Source: Cellvibrio sp. PSBB006 (GTDB lineage Bacteria; Pseudomonadota; Gammaproteobacteria; Pseudomonadales; Cellvibrionaceae). From it: DNA of 64,000 bases. The stretch covers positions 992,001-1,056,000 of the forward strand of contig NZ_CP021382.1 of NCBI RefSeq assembly GCF_002162135.1, given 5' to 3'. Position 1 is the first letter of the stretch. Each line of letters begins with the position of its first letter. The translations under genes were made by a program, and so were the position numbers. This document shows, piece by piece, positions 1 to 9,349 of the stretch. The notes under the pieces were generated by a model, which saw nothing but the letters and a program-made list of their open reading frames with translations, had not been told where the DNA came from and did not search any database.

Positions 1-440
1 CCTTCGGAAATTTTCAAATAGGCGTAATGACGCGGTGTGAGCTTCACGCCCTGGGGCGGCACCAGATCGGTAAAGGGGTTATGCACCGCACTGGGTGGCA
101 GATGCTGGTGGACCTGCCCCAACACCGCCTCGTAAGCGTGAGGGCCGGTAATGCCGAGCACATTGGGGTGCACCTGGCGAATATCATCTTCCTTCGCGCC
201 CAAACACCCGGTTACCAGTACCTTGCCGTTCTCGTTCAGGGCTTCGCCAATAGCGCCGAGAGATTCCTGCACGGCGCTGTCGATAAACCCGCAGGTATTC
301 ACAATCACCATGTCCGCGTCGTTATAGGTGGGCACGATGTTGTAACCCTCCATACGCAACTGGGTGAGGATACGCTCGGAATCGACGAGGTTTTTAGGGC
401 AACCGAGGCTGACAAAGCCAATGGTGGGGGTGGTTTTCAT
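1..440 (-). CDS. rimO: Ribosomal protein S12 methylthiotransferase RimO, N-terminal part (cut by window edge)
   Basis: The minus strand from 440 downward opens with ATG and encodes [20 protein letters not shown], followed by a stretch containing NTCGFIDSA and VTGCLGAKE. These are the three cysteine positions of the N-terminal MTTase (UPF0004) domain that holds the auxiliary iron-sulfur cluster of RimO. The family adds a methylthio group to Asp of ribosomal protein S12 using radical SAM chemistry. About 146 codons are present; the radical SAM and TRAM domains lie outside the window. [10 protein letters not shown] with the order of the following motifs fits RimO better than its relative MiaB. 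The reading frame is intact up to the edge. Confidence 0.93.
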   Translation of the reverse strand, partial: MKTTPTIGFVSLGCPKNLVDSERILTQLRMEGYNIVPTYNDADMVIVNTCGFIDSAVQESLGAIGEALNENGKVLVTGCLGAKEDDIRQVHPNVLGITGPHAYEAVLGQVHQHLPPSAVHNPFTDLVPPQGVKLTPRHYAYLKISE

Positions 441-591
441 AGAAAGACTGCCAGGGTGTTCAAAGAAGGGGCGCTATTGTAGGGGTTTGCGGGGGAATTT
501 GCATGTGCAAAATAGGCTATTTTTTGTACCACCTTTTCCGGTAAATATGAGGCGTACCCGACATGCCTCAACACGTCGGGCACAGCACCCA

Positions 592-2514
592 TCACACCCG
601 ATAAGCCGCCAACTGCCGTTGAATGTCCTCTGACAATTTCGACAGTCCTTCCGAGGCCCGCAGGGTTTCAGCGGCGCGTTCCTGGCTTTGGTCACCGGTA
701 TTGTTGATACGGGTAATGTTTTTATTGATGTCCTCAGCTACCTGACTTTGCTGATCGACCGAGTGGGAAATCTCGGTATTAAGGTTGTTCAGTTCGGAGA
801 CCGTACGCAACACGGTCTTGATGGAGCTGCCGGACTCCTGGGCGGTGGCCACATTGGTGCGCACCGTTTCCTCAGCCATGCGCATTTGCTCAAAGGCTTT
901 GAGCGAATTGCTTTGGAACCGCTGCACCATCTTGTCGACCTCTTCCGTAGATGCCTGGGTTCTGCTGGCCAGGGAACGCACCTCGTCGGCCACCACGGCA
1001 AAACCGCGCCCCTGCTCACCGGCTCGCGCGGCTTCAATGGCCGCGTTTAACGCGAGCAGATTGGTTTGTTCTGCAATGGAGCGAATCACATTCAACACCG
1101 CACCAATTTCATTGCTGGCATCCGCCAGCGCCGAAATAACCTTGGCGGCATTTTCAATCTTGCCAGCCAGGGCTTCGGTCGCCTGAATCGTATCGTTCAG
1201 AATCTTGTGGCCTTGTTGCGCTTCGCTGTCGGCTTTGGCGGTGGCCATAGCGACGCTGGCGGCGTTGCGCGCGACTTCATGGGCTGTCGCCGACATTTCG
1301 TGAATCGCCGCGGCAATCGCATCGATGTCGCGGGTCTGATGGGTAATGGTGTCGCTGGTGTGCAAGGCAATGTCTTTCAAGTGCGCGGCCGATGAGGTGA
1401 GCTGTTGGGTGGATTGTGACACCGAGCGAATCGTGCCTTGCAGGCGATCCATCAGCAAATCAAAACCATTGGCCAATTGACCCAGCTCATCCTTGCTGCG
1501 CGAATGGAAACGTAAGGTTAAGTCCCCTTCCCCGCTCACAATATCCTGCAAGCGCGCGGTGGTTTGTTTCAGCGGGCGAATCACCACCGATTGAATCAGC
1601 AGATAAACGATCACCAGCGCAACAACCCCTACCACCACGATCAGCAAACCCAGCATCAACGACACCTGGCGAACCATGGAACTGATCTCGTCGTTTGAGT
1701 AGGCGGTGACAATTTCGTAGCCCCAGGGATCGAAGCGCGTACTGTTCAGCGTCCAGTTATCGCCAGGATTTGCAAGGATATCGTCGACGGCTTCCAGCGA
1801 GAGATTATCGGAATGGATACGGGTTTTGCCGGTGTTATCGCGCAACACAACAAAACCGTTTTGCAGAACCCGGCTGGCGGCGATAGCGGTAAATAAGTCG
1901 GTCAGGTCCGCTTTATAACCCACGTACCAGATACCGATAGTGGCGCCCGTGCTGTCGACAATGGGCTCATAACCGGTGACGTAGGGATTACCGAGGATAT
2001 CGACCACACCATAGAACGCGCGGCCCTGCTGAATCTGTTTGATGGCGGCGCCCTGCGGCGCAAGGATAGTACCGATGGCACGCCCGGTGGGAGTCATGAC
2101 GTTGGTGGAAATGCGCACGAACTCATCGCGGTCGCGGGCAAAAATGGTCGCCGTACCACCCATGATTTGGGTGACGTGATCTACCAGATCAAAGGCATTG
2201 GCAATCGGCGTTTCACCCAAATACAGATTCAGCGCGTCCCGATCATTCACCCTGATCGGTTCACCCAGGCGAGGTTCGCCAAATTCAGCTCCGTATTCCT
2301 TAAGCAAAGCCATGCTGCTTTTAACACGCTCCAGCATGATCGCATCGGTCACCGTGAGCAGCCTGACTGCCTCGCGACTGATACGTGCACTCTCATTCTC
2401 GGCCTGTTCGCCGACCGTGCTGCGCTGGTGTTGGTAGACAGCAAGAATCGCCATCAAGATACCGGCAACAAAGATCAACCCCAGGACCAACATAAACTTT
2501 TTGGCAATAGTCAT
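592..2514 (-). CDS. Methyl-accepting chemotaxis protein with periplasmic Cache-type sensor
   Basis: A 640-residue chemoreceptor. Transmembrane segment 1 is at about residues 6-28, and a periplasmic region of roughly 250 residues resembling the single-Cache sensor domains follows. Transmembrane segment 2 lies at about 283-310 ([18 protein letters not shown]), then a HAMP linker and a long coiled-coil signalling domain. The highly conserved hairpin tip is visible as [19 protein letters not shown] followed by [12 protein letters not shown]. The protein would relay ligand binding through CheW and CheA to the flagellar or twitching motor. No C-terminal CheR/CheB-tethering pentapeptide is seen; it ends in RQLAAYRV. 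It is a single gene divergent from the phosphorylase at 2732, with no che genes nearby. The ligand cannot be inferred. Confidence 0.93.
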   Translation of the reverse strand: MTIAKKFMLVLGLIFVAGILMAILAVYQHQRSTVGEQAENESARISREAVRLLTVTDAIMLERVKSSMALLKEYGAEFGEPRLGEPIRVNDRDALNLYLGETPIANAFDLVDHVTQIMGGTATIFARDRDEFVRISTNVMTPTGRAIGTILAPQGAAIKQIQQGRAFYGVVDILGNPYVTGYEPIVDSTGATIGIWYVGYKADLTDLFTAIAASRVLQNGFVVLRDNTGKTRIHSDNLSLEAVDDILANPGDNWTLNSTRFDPWGYEIVTAYSNDEISSMVRQVSLMLGLLIVVVGVVALVIVYLLIQSVVIRPLKQTTARLQDIVSGEGDLTLRFHSRSKDELGQLANGFDLLMDRLQGTIRSVSQSTQQLTSSAAHLKDIALHTSDTITHQTRDIDAIAAAIHEMSATAHEVARNAASVAMATAKADSEAQQGHKILNDTIQATEALAGKIENAAKVISALADASNEIGAVLNVIRSIAEQTNLLALNAAIEAARAGEQGRGFAVVADEVRSLASRTQASTEEVDKMVQRFQSNSLKAFEQMRMAEETVRTNVATAQESGSSIKTVLRTVSELNNLNTEISHSVDQQSQVAEDINKNITRINNTGDQSQERAAETLRASEGLSKLSEDIQRQLAAYRV

Positions 2515-2731
2515 TCAGATACCTCTTCCTTTGAACGCCGGCCGACGTTTGTCGCTTAAATATGCAATTTAAATACCAAGCCTAGTTATTAGTGTAGTCA
2601 ACGCCACAGGAAGCGACAGTTTGCAAACCCAACTTCTAAGACGAGTGGGATGATCAGCTTGACTTGTATCAAAGTCCGCGAACGCAACTGCTTTATCCTG
2701 TAGCAAACTACTCCCGTGAGCGAAAATCACC

Positions 2732-4243
2732 ATGATAACAACCGGGCATCTACGAGCCTTTGAAATGGGTATCGATACCCATGAAGAACTGGTTGTGTAC
2801 ATGCGAAGGGATTGCGATGTTTGCAAAGCAGAGGGTTTTGCCGCGAATGCTCGCCTACAGATACAAGCTGGAGACAAAACGCTTATTGCGACATTGAATA
2901 CCGTGACCTTATCTGCATTACCGGCGGGAACGATAGGATTTTCCGTCAGCGCGTGGCGCCGTCTGAAGCTCACCGCTGATCAGCCAATTAACGTCCGCCA
3001 TGCCCCGGTGGTGCAATCCTTGAGTGCTTTGCGTAAAAAGATATACGGCAACCATCTCGGCGCGTCAGAAATTGCGAGCATTATTAACGACATCAACCGA
3101 GGGCATTATTCCGACATTCATATTGCAAGCTTTGTCACAAGCTGTGCCGGAGGCAACCTTGATACAGATGAAACGGTTGCATTAACCCAAGCGATGATCA
3201 GCGCGGGTAGTCGATTGTCCTGGCCGGGCTACTCACGCATCTATGACAAACACTGCGTCGGTGGCCTGCCCGGAAATCGCACAACACCGATTGTCATCGC
3301 CATCGCAAGCGCAGCCGGATTAATTATTCCTAAAACATCATCCCGCGCCATTACCTCACCATCCGGCACCGCTGACACCATGGAAATTCTCACGAATGTC
3401 GATTTGAGTTTGACTCAACTGCAAACCGTGGTTCGACAGACCGGCGCTTGCCTTGCATGGGGCGGCCGAATAAAACTCAGCCCAACCGATGATGTATTGA
3501 TTCGTATTGAGCGCGCGCTGGATCTCGATGGCGAAGGCCAGTTGGTCGCATCTGTGCTGTCAAAAAAAATCGCGGCGGGCTCAACCCATATCCTCATCGA
3601 CATTCCCGTTGGGCCAACAGCCAAAGTTCGTGACCATGCGCAGGCTGAACGCTTGTCCCAACTATTTTACGCCGTCGCGCGCAGCTTTGAGGTGCACCTA
3701 CGTTGTGTTGTAACGGACGGCAGCCAAACTATCGGCAATGGTATTGGGCCGGGAGAAGAAGCCCGCGACGTGATTGCCGTTCTGCAAAACCAGCTCGATG
3801 CACCGTCGGATTTGATTCAACGCTCGTTGTTACTCGCCGCCAATCTGCTATCCATGGCTTCTGGCGACGAGCTGGATGTAACTATTGAACAAGCAAAAGA
3901 CATTCTTTTTTCCGGGAAAGCATGGGCGCAGTTCCGACGCATTTGTGATGCGCAAGGTGGGCTCAAAGCCATTCCTGATTCGGCTTACCACACGACATTA
4001 ACGGCTGCAAAAAATGGTCGCTTGATCGCTACTGATAATCGTCGCCTCGCCCAGCTCGCGAAATTAGCCGGTGCGCCTTCTTCACCGATTGCCGGTGTGC
4101 GTCTACGTGTTAAAGCGGGTCAGCCAGTGAGCAAAGGACAGTATTTGGCCACCTTATTTGCTGCCACATCGGGAGAGTTAGCCTACGCATTGGATTACTA
4201 CGAGCATAACCGCGATTTGTTTCAAATTGAAAACGCGGTGTAA
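2732..4243 (+). CDS. Thymidine/AMP phosphorylase family protein (archaeal-type, long form)
   Basis: A 503-residue member of the nucleoside phosphorylase class II family that includes thymidine phosphorylase DeoA and archaeal AMP phosphorylase. Visible family motifs are KHCVGGLPGNRTTP, matching the phosphate-binding loop, and SPSGTADTMEILTNVDL, the substrate-binding stretch. The extra N-terminal domain of about 85 residues before the PVVQSLSALRKKI helix matches the longer AMP-phosphorylase type rather than the ~440-residue DeoA. In archaea this enzyme splits AMP with phosphate into ribose 1,5-bisphosphate and base. No ribose-1,5-bisphosphate isomerase or RuBisCO is present here, so the substrate is open. 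The start ATG has only a weak purine-rich upstream stretch. The beta-CASP gene follows after 45 bp on the same strand, suggesting co-transcription. Confidence 0.85.
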   Translation: MITTGHLRAFEMGIDTHEELVVYMRRDCDVCKAEGFAANARLQIQAGDKTLIATLNTVTLSALPAGTIGFSVSAWRRLKLTADQPINVRHAPVVQSLSALRKKIYGNHLGASEIASIINDINRGHYSDIHIASFVTSCAGGNLDTDETVALTQAMISAGSRLSWPGYSRIYDKHCVGGLPGNRTTPIVIAIASAAGLIIPKTSSRAITSPSGTADTMEILTNVDLSLTQLQTVVRQTGACLAWGGRIKLSPTDDVLIRIERALDLDGEGQLVASVLSKKIAAGSTHILIDIPVGPTAKVRDHAQAERLSQLFYAVARSFEVHLRCVVTDGSQTIGNGIGPGEEARDVIAVLQNQLDAPSDLIQRSLLLAANLLSMASGDELDVTIEQAKDILFSGKAWAQFRRICDAQGGLKAIPDSAYHTTLTAAKNGRLIATDNRRLAQLAKLAGAPSSPIAGVRLRVKAGQPVSKGQYLATLFAATSGELAYALDYYEHNRDLFQIENAV

Positions 4244-4288
4244 ACAGAAACGTTCAACCACAACCCTTTTTCGCGGGAGTCAATTCAC

Positions 4289-5644
4289 ATGAAAATTATT
4301 TTTCTTGGTGCCACAGAAACGGTTACCGGTTCGAAGTTTTTGGTAGAAACCGCTAATACACGTATTCTGATCGACTGCGGGTTGTTCCAGGGGTACAAAT
4401 GGCTGCGAGAGCGAAATTGGCAACCGCTGCCGGTGGACATCAATGAAATAGATGCGGTTGTCCTGACACACGCACATCTGGATCACTCGGGTTATGTGCC
4501 CCGGCTGTACAACGCAGGTTATCGCGGCCCCGTTTTTTGTCATGAAGCTACGCGCGCGTTATGCGGCATTTTACTCCCTGATAGTGGTCGTATCCAGGAA
4601 GAAGATGCGCGCTTTTTTGAGCGACACAAACTCTCCAAACATGCTCATCCCGAGCCATTATATGATGGCGAAACCGCAGAAAAATCTCTCGCTTTATTTG
4701 AAACAGTTTCGTTCAATAAAGTTTTCAGCATCGGTAATATCAAGCTGCACTTGCAGTCCGCCGGCCATATTCTTGGCGCTGGCAGTATCATTCTCGAAGC
4801 CGAAGGCCAGCGTATCGGTTTTTCCGGCGATGTAGGTCGACCGGACGATATTTTGATGTATCCACCAACTCCCCTGCCCGACCTGGATCTCCTGTTACTT
4901 GAATCTACGTATGGCAATCGTCGACACGTTCCCGTAGATGTCTGGCAACAGCTGGCTGACATTGTTAACGAAACCGTAGCGGTCGGCGGCGTGTTATTAA
5001 TCCCCAGCTTCGCCGTAGGACGCGCCCAAGCTTTACAACACTTACTGGCCACACTGATAGAAGAACATCGCATACCTGAACTGCCTATCTTCCTCGATAG
5101 CCCGATGGCGATTGATGTATCGGATATTTACCATCGTTATGCAGATCAACATCGATTAACGGATCGAGATTGCAAACGTATTTCGCGCAAGGTGACCTAC
5201 ATCCATTCGGTCGATGAATCCAAAGCTCTCGCGGAATTAAAATATCCGCACATCATCATTGCTGGCAGTGGCATGGCCACGGGTGGACGAATTCTTCATC
5301 ATATGAAGCGGTTACTTGCCAATTATCGAACAACGTTATTATTTACCGGCTATCAATCGGGCGGAACACGCGGCGCGCACATGTTGGCAGGAGCAGAAGC
5401 CATAAAAATTCACGGTGAATATGTACCATGCAAAGCTCGAATAGCCATGTTAGACGGTCTTTCCGGTCATGGCGATTTCGTCGATTTGACCGAATGGTTA
5501 CAGCACTCTGCACTGCAACCCGGCACACGTATTCAATTGGTTCACGGCGAGCCCGATGCTGCGGATTCCATGCGGCTTTATTTGCAGGATCACACAACGT
5601 TTAATCCTGCTGTGGCGGAATATCGTAGTGTGCTACACCTGTGA
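4289..5644 (+). CDS. MBL-fold metallohydrolase with beta-CASP domain (RNase-like)
   Basis: A 451-residue protein of the metallo-beta-lactamase/beta-CASP group, which comprises RNA endo- and exonucleases related to CPSF73 and archaeal aCPSF. The zinc motif HAHLDHSG is at residues 61-68. Further metal-binding motifs appear as SAGHILGAGS and FSGDVGRPDD. The beta-CASP and C-terminal motifs IIAGSGMATGGRILHH and LSGHGDFVDL are also intact, so the active site looks complete. The start at 4289 is preceded by GGGAG at proper spacing. It lies 45 bp after the phosphorylase gene and overlaps the convergent MgtC-family gene by 12 bp. An RNA-processing role is inferred from the family; the pairing with a nucleotide phosphorylase suggests RNA or nucleotide salvage. 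Confidence 0.88.
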   Translation: MKIIFLGATETVTGSKFLVETANTRILIDCGLFQGYKWLRERNWQPLPVDINEIDAVVLTHAHLDHSGYVPRLYNAGYRGPVFCHEATRALCGILLPDSGRIQEEDARFFERHKLSKHAHPEPLYDGETAEKSLALFETVSFNKVFSIGNIKLHLQSAGHILGAGSIILEAEGQRIGFSGDVGRPDDILMYPPTPLPDLDLLLLESTYGNRRHVPVDVWQQLADIVNETVAVGGVLLIPSFAVGRAQALQHLLATLIEEHRIPELPIFLDSPMAIDVSDIYHRYADQHRLTDRDCKRISRKVTYIHSVDESKALAELKYPHIIIAGSGMATGGRILHHMKRLLANYRTTLLFTGYQSGGTRGAHMLAGAEAIKIHGEYVPCKARIAMLDGLSGHGDFVDLTEWLQHSALQPGTRIQLVHGEPDAADSMRLYLQDHTTFNPAVAEYRSVLHL

Positions 5645-6892
5645 CAATGAGTACATCAGCCCGAGTAACACGCCCACCACCAACAAAGCAAAACCGATCA
5701 AAACCGGAGCACGAAGTTGGCGATCGCCAAAAAGCAGGACAATACCCAACTTGACGATCAGGTTAGCCAGGAAGGCGATAACAACGGCGATGATCGCAAC
5801 CTGAATGTTGATCGTGCCCAATGCATATAATTTTAAATTGGCGATGGTGATGGCATCGACATCGCTCAGGCCCGAGAAAAATGCCACCACATAAGCACCG
5901 GTAGTGTGAAAAACATCATTCATCCAGACCGACAAAAACAAGACAGCAGAAAAACCCAGTGCAAAACCCAATGCGATTTTCAGTTCGGTAGGATTGGATA
6001 CTTGCAGTTCCGGAAATTGCATACTCATTTGATGCCGTTGCATCAACACACCAAGGCATACCAGTCCCGCGACTAACCCTCCCAGAATCCAGGGCAACAT
6101 AAACATTAACGCGGACATCTCCACCACTGCTACCACCACCGCAATGCGAACAAACAGCATCAGGTGTGACAACAAAATAATCGTCGCCGCACTGGTTGCG
6201 AAATGACTCATCTTCTTACTGTGGCGGGCGTATACCAGGGTTGTGGCCGTTGTGGAGATCAAGCCCCCCAGTAAACCCACCATGACTAGCCCCGGTTTAC
6301 CGCCAAACATGCGTAATGCAACGTAACCCGCCAGACTGATACCGCTGATTAACACCACCAGCCAGCCCACCTGATAAGGGTTAAAGACGTCGTAAGGTCC
6401 AAAAGTCTGATTGGGCAAAATGGGTAATAAAATAAACGCGATGGCAGCAAACTGAAAAAATGAAATGATGTCCTGACGGGTGAGTTTACGCGGCAACCCA
6501 CGCAGTTCTTCGCGGAAATACAACACAGCCGTTACGGAAATTGCCAACGCGGCAGGCAACAGGGAATGGGCAAACCACAGCATATAGCCGAGCACAAAGG
6601 TGATCAGCGCCGCCATCACTGTCGTGGTGTCCGGTTCCGTTACAGCAGATTTATATTGGGCAAGCAACAAACTGCCAACCATGGGTAGTAACAGCATCCA
6701 GGGCACGTAGGGTAAATCCAGCCGGGTACTGATGAAACCGCCCAGCGCCCCCAACAACGCAATCAAGGTGAAGGTCCTCACCCCGGCAATTTTGCCTTCA
6801 TGGCGCTCGCGCTCCAATCCGATTAAGAACCCGATACCCAGGCTCTGGACGAACAACATGGAGTGGGTCAACCCGATTTCATAATCATTCAT
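5633..6892 (-). CDS. MgtC/SapB family membrane protein with C-terminal DUF4010 domain
   Basis: An integral membrane protein of about 419 residues. The N-terminal MgtC-like part carries GFLIGLERERHEGKIAGVRT, the family signature, followed by LIALLGALGG. The remainder is a DUF4010 domain with multiple hydrophobic helices and the stretch FFSGLSDVDAITI near residue 340. The reading frame is open to a TTG at 6925, but the ATG at 6892 (MNDYEIGL) aligns with the family start and is preferred. Proteins of this architecture are widespread and their transport role is unproven. The 3' end overlaps the convergent beta-CASP gene by 12 bp (5633-5644). Confidence 0.85.
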   Translation of the reverse strand: MNDYEIGLTHSMLFVQSLGIGFLIGLERERHEGKIAGVRTFTLIALLGALGGFISTRLDLPYVPWMLLLPMVGSLLLAQYKSAVTEPDTTTVMAALITFVLGYMLWFAHSLLPAALAISVTAVLYFREELRGLPRKLTRQDIISFFQFAAIAFILLPILPNQTFGPYDVFNPYQVGWLVVLISGISLAGYVALRMFGGKPGLVMVGLLGGLISTTATTLVYARHSKKMSHFATSAATIILLSHLMLFVRIAVVVAVVEMSALMFMLPWILGGLVAGLVCLGVLMQRHQMSMQFPELQVSNPTELKIALGFALGFSAVLFLSVWMNDVFHTTGAYVVAFFSGLSDVDAITIANLKLYALGTINIQVAIIAVVIAFLANLIVKLGIVLLFGDRQLRAPVLIGFALLVVGVLLGLMYSLSQV

Positions 6893-7110
6893 GGTGGTGG
6901 GCTTCGTCCGGGGTTGGTCATTCAATAATAGATGTCCGTCGCGCGTTTACTCACCGTTCCGGATAGGTGGCAACATGAAAACGGTTACAAAATCTGTGTA
7001 AAGATCTTTCTAATGGCGCGTGAATTCTAGTAAACTCAAAAGGTAACCGATTACATATCTGTCGGTGCAACGATTCCTATACCAGATAATAAACATAACC
7101 TGGAGCGCTT

Positions 7111-8592
7111 ATGATTCCCTTGACGCACCTCAAGACCAGCTTATTTGGCCTTGGTTTTACCTTGATTCTCTCGGCCTGCGCTGGCAGCGGAGGCTCCGAT
7201 TCCGGCGGCAACCCATCCAGTACAGCAACCAGTTCATCCACACCGGCCAGCTCATCGAGCCAACCCGCTTCCAGTCTTGCGACTTCAAGCAGTGTAAGTT
7301 CCACCAGCACCCCTTCCCCGTCCTCCAGCAGCAGTTCATCACTGCCTACCCATGCTTCAAACGGCACGATTTACTGTACATCCGCCGGAGAAGACCCGGA
7401 TGGCGATGGTTGGGGGTGGGAGAAAGAAGCAAGCTGCGTAGTCCGCAATTCGGTGGCTGACCCGGACAAAGGCGACTTCGAAGGCTGCATCATTGGTACG
7501 CTTAGCTGGCAATATTGCACCGTGGACAACACCAGCTGGGGCTATGAAGCTGGCGCCGTCTGTGTTTCCCAGAGCTTCTGCCCGGCCAATCGCAGCGCGA
7601 CGCAAACAGCCATGGCCGAAGACCTGAGCAATCCTGCTTCATCGGAAAAAGCTGAAGCGGTTTACGACTACTTCCGTTCCGTGTGGGGTACCAAAACCCT
7701 TTCTGGCCAGCAGGATTTAACCTGGCAAGACAGCATCGATATGTATCAACGGGTGCTGGACGATACCGGTAAAGCACCGGCCATCATGGGCTATGACTTT
7801 ATGAATTACGCCTTCACCAGCGGCGATGGTTTGCAACAAACCGAAGAGGCGATTGAACACTGGGATCGCGGTGGCCTGGTTTCATTTGCCTGGCACTGGC
7901 GCGACCCGAGCGACACGACCAGCGCGTTTTATTCAGCGGAAACGGATTTTCAGATTCCAATCGCTGACGGGCAATTGAATACGCAAGATCCCAACTTCAC
8001 CAGGATGCAAGCGGATATCGACAGCATCGCCGCTGAATTACAAACCCTGCAAGATGCCGGTGTTGTGGTGTTATGGCGCCCGCTGCACGAAGCCTCCGGC
8101 GGCTGGTTCTGGTGGGGTCGCTCACGCTCGGATGGTATCTCTCCCGCTTACGCGCAGGTTGTGTTGTGGCGATATATTTATGAGCGGATGGTGAATCACC
8201 ACGGCTTAACCAATTTGCTGTGGGTGTGGAATGGCCAAAGCGCGGGTTGGTATCCAGGCGATGCTTATGTCGATATCGTCAGCCAGGACATTTATGACGG
8301 TGAGCAAAATTACGAGTCACAAATCGATACCTACAATGCGGTCAAAGCCTTTCCGTTGCAAAGCAAACTGGTAGCGCTCAGTGAAAACAGCAATATCCCC
8401 GGCCCGGATAATATTGCTGAAGACGGCGCCTGGTGGTTGTGGTTTATGGTATGGAATGACAGCAATACGGATGCCGGCGTAACCAGCTCCAATAATTTCT
8501 GGACCGGCGAGTACTACAACACCAACGCACACAAGCTCAAGGTGTATAACCATGACAACGTGATTACGCTGGATGAGTTGCCGGACTTCTGA
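7111..8592 (+). CDS. GH26 endo-beta-1,4-mannanase, lipoprotein with degenerate CBM10-like modules
   Basis: A 493-residue predicted lipoprotein. The signal peptide ends in the lipobox LSAC with lipidated Cys23, and a Ser/Thr/Pro linker occupies about residues 30-80. A Cys-rich region at about 88-165 holds two GWGWE/SWGYE-type motifs reminiscent of CBM10. The catalytic GH26 domain runs from about 185 to the end. The predicted acid/base is Glu327 in RPLHEASGGWFWW and the predicted nucleophile is Glu425 in LSENS. The enzyme would hydrolyse beta-mannan at the outer membrane surface. It is monocistronic, with a stem-loop and a terminator downstream (8700-8795). A related fold could act on other beta-glycans, but the WFWWGR surroundings favour mannanase. 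Confidence 0.9.
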   Translation: MIPLTHLKTSLFGLGFTLILSACAGSGGSDSGGNPSSTATSSSTPASSSSQPASSLATSSSVSSTSTPSPSSSSSSSLPTHASNGTIYCTSAGEDPDGDGWGWEKEASCVVRNSVADPDKGDFEGCIIGTLSWQYCTVDNTSWGYEAGAVCVSQSFCPANRSATQTAMAEDLSNPASSEKAEAVYDYFRSVWGTKTLSGQQDLTWQDSIDMYQRVLDDTGKAPAIMGYDFMNYAFTSGDGLQQTEEAIEHWDRGGLVSFAWHWRDPSDTTSAFYSAETDFQIPIADGQLNTQDPNFTRMQADIDSIAAELQTLQDAGVVVLWRPLHEASGGWFWWGRSRSDGISPAYAQVVLWRYIYERMVNHHGLTNLLWVWNGQSAGWYPGDAYVDIVSQDIYDGEQNYESQIDTYNAVKAFPLQSKLVALSENSNIPGPDNIAEDGAWWLWFMVWNDSNTDAGVTSSNNFWTGEYYNTNAHKLKVYNHDNVITLDELPDF

Positions 8593-8699
8593 AAAGCCAC
8601 GGTGCGGAAGGATCTGCAACTTGCCAAGTTTTTGGGTCCGGTGTATGGTTGGCCCATGAATAATTTTCCTCACACCACTATTCACACCTTCCTCTCTAT

Positions 8700-8731
8700 C
8701 GGCGATTAAGCACCGTTACGCTTAATCGCCG
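8700..8731 (+). terminator. Stem-loop downstream of the mannanase gene
   Basis: Perfect 11-bp inverted repeat, CGGCGATTAAG and CTTAATCGCCG, around a 10-base loop, followed after about 9 bases by a T-rich stretch (CTTTTTATT). It sits 107 bp after the mannanase stop codon. It could be a terminator or a 3'-end stabilising hairpin. Confidence 0.5.
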
Positions 8732-8768
8732 TAACACTTCTTTTTATTCTGCGCTTTTTAATTTAACT

Positions 8769-8795
8769 CACCCTCTGTTGACGAGGGTGTTTTTG
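8769..8795 (+). terminator. Intrinsic terminator between mannanase and rnk
   Basis: CACCCTC and GAGGGTG form a 7-bp stem with a 7-base loop, immediately followed by TTTTT. It ends 30 bp before the rnk start codon, so transcripts from upstream should stop here; alternatively it acts as an attenuator in the rnk leader. Confidence 0.75.
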
Positions 8796-8824
8796 CATGT
8801 CGTCATAGCTATTGAGGTGTACTC

Positions 8825-9235
8825 ATGTCTGTCAGCCATAACAGTTCTATTATTATTTCCGAATTCGATTACCAACATTTGTTGTCTCTTTGTGAAAAAG
8901 CCAATACCCCCGCTGCCGAAGCACTGGAGGATGAGATGGGGCGTGCCGATATTGTCGAGGCGCTACCCGAAAATATTGTTGCCATGAATTCTTCTGTGAC
9001 ATTTATTGATCTCGACTCTGGTGAAGAAACCCGTATCAGTTTGGTTTATCCATCGGATGCCAAAGTGGAAGATATGAAAATCTCTATCCTGACGCCAATC
9101 GGTACCGCGCTTATTGGTTTGCGTGTGGGCGGAAAGATTGATTGGCCAATTCCGGGGGGAAAAGTTCGCCGCCTGCAAGTAACGGCAGTTTCGCCCGCAC
9201 CTGCACCCGAGCCGTCACCGGAAAAAACGCAGTAG
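8825..9235 (+). CDS. rnk: Regulator of nucleoside diphosphate kinase (Rnk), GreA/GreB-like
   Basis: A 136-residue protein of the Rnk family. The N-terminal coiled-coil is short and the C-terminal part carries the GreA/GreB FKBP-like fold, with RISLVYPSDAKVEDMKISIL and TPIGTALIGLRVG conserved. Rnk binds RNA polymerase through its secondary channel and in Escherichia coli and Pseudomonas affects nucleoside diphosphate kinase levels. The start ATG has GAGGTG 5 bases upstream. The C-terminal tail is proline- and alanine-rich (SPAPAPEPSPEKTQ). It is preceded by a terminator and followed after 45 bp by the copper-responsive promoter of copA, so it is most likely its own unit. Confidence 0.92.
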   Translation: MSVSHNSSIIISEFDYQHLLSLCEKANTPAAEALEDEMGRADIVEALPENIVAMNSSVTFIDLDSGEETRISLVYPSDAKVEDMKISILTPIGTALIGLRVGGKIDWPIPGGKVRRLQVTAVSPAPAPEPSPEKTQ

Positions 9236-9280
9236 CCGTATCAGCGGAATGGTTTCGCACAACATTGCCAGAAATAGGGC

Positions 9281-9312
9281 TTGACCTTCCAGTCACTGGA
9301 AGCGGAATACTG
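9281..9312 (+). promoter_or_regulatory. CueR-type copper-responsive promoter of copA
   Basis: A -35 box TTGACC (9281-9286) and a -10 box AATACT (9307-9312) are separated by 20 bp, the stretched spacing typical of MerR-family promoters. The spacer holds a perfect 17-bp dyad, CTTCCAGT-C-ACTGGAAG (9286-9302), matching the CueR operator pattern known from copA and cueO of other Gammaproteobacteria. The copA start codon lies 38 bp downstream. No cueR gene is visible in the window. Confidence 0.85.
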
Positions 9313-9349
9313 GTTTCATCGAAAGGTCGAGTTTCTTCTGGAGGTCACG

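Noticed and set aside
7043..7054. GTAACCGATTAC upstream of the mannanase gene as a LacI-type operator
   Set aside because: The symmetry is only GTAA/TTAC with a mismatched centre, and no regulator or second copy is nearby.
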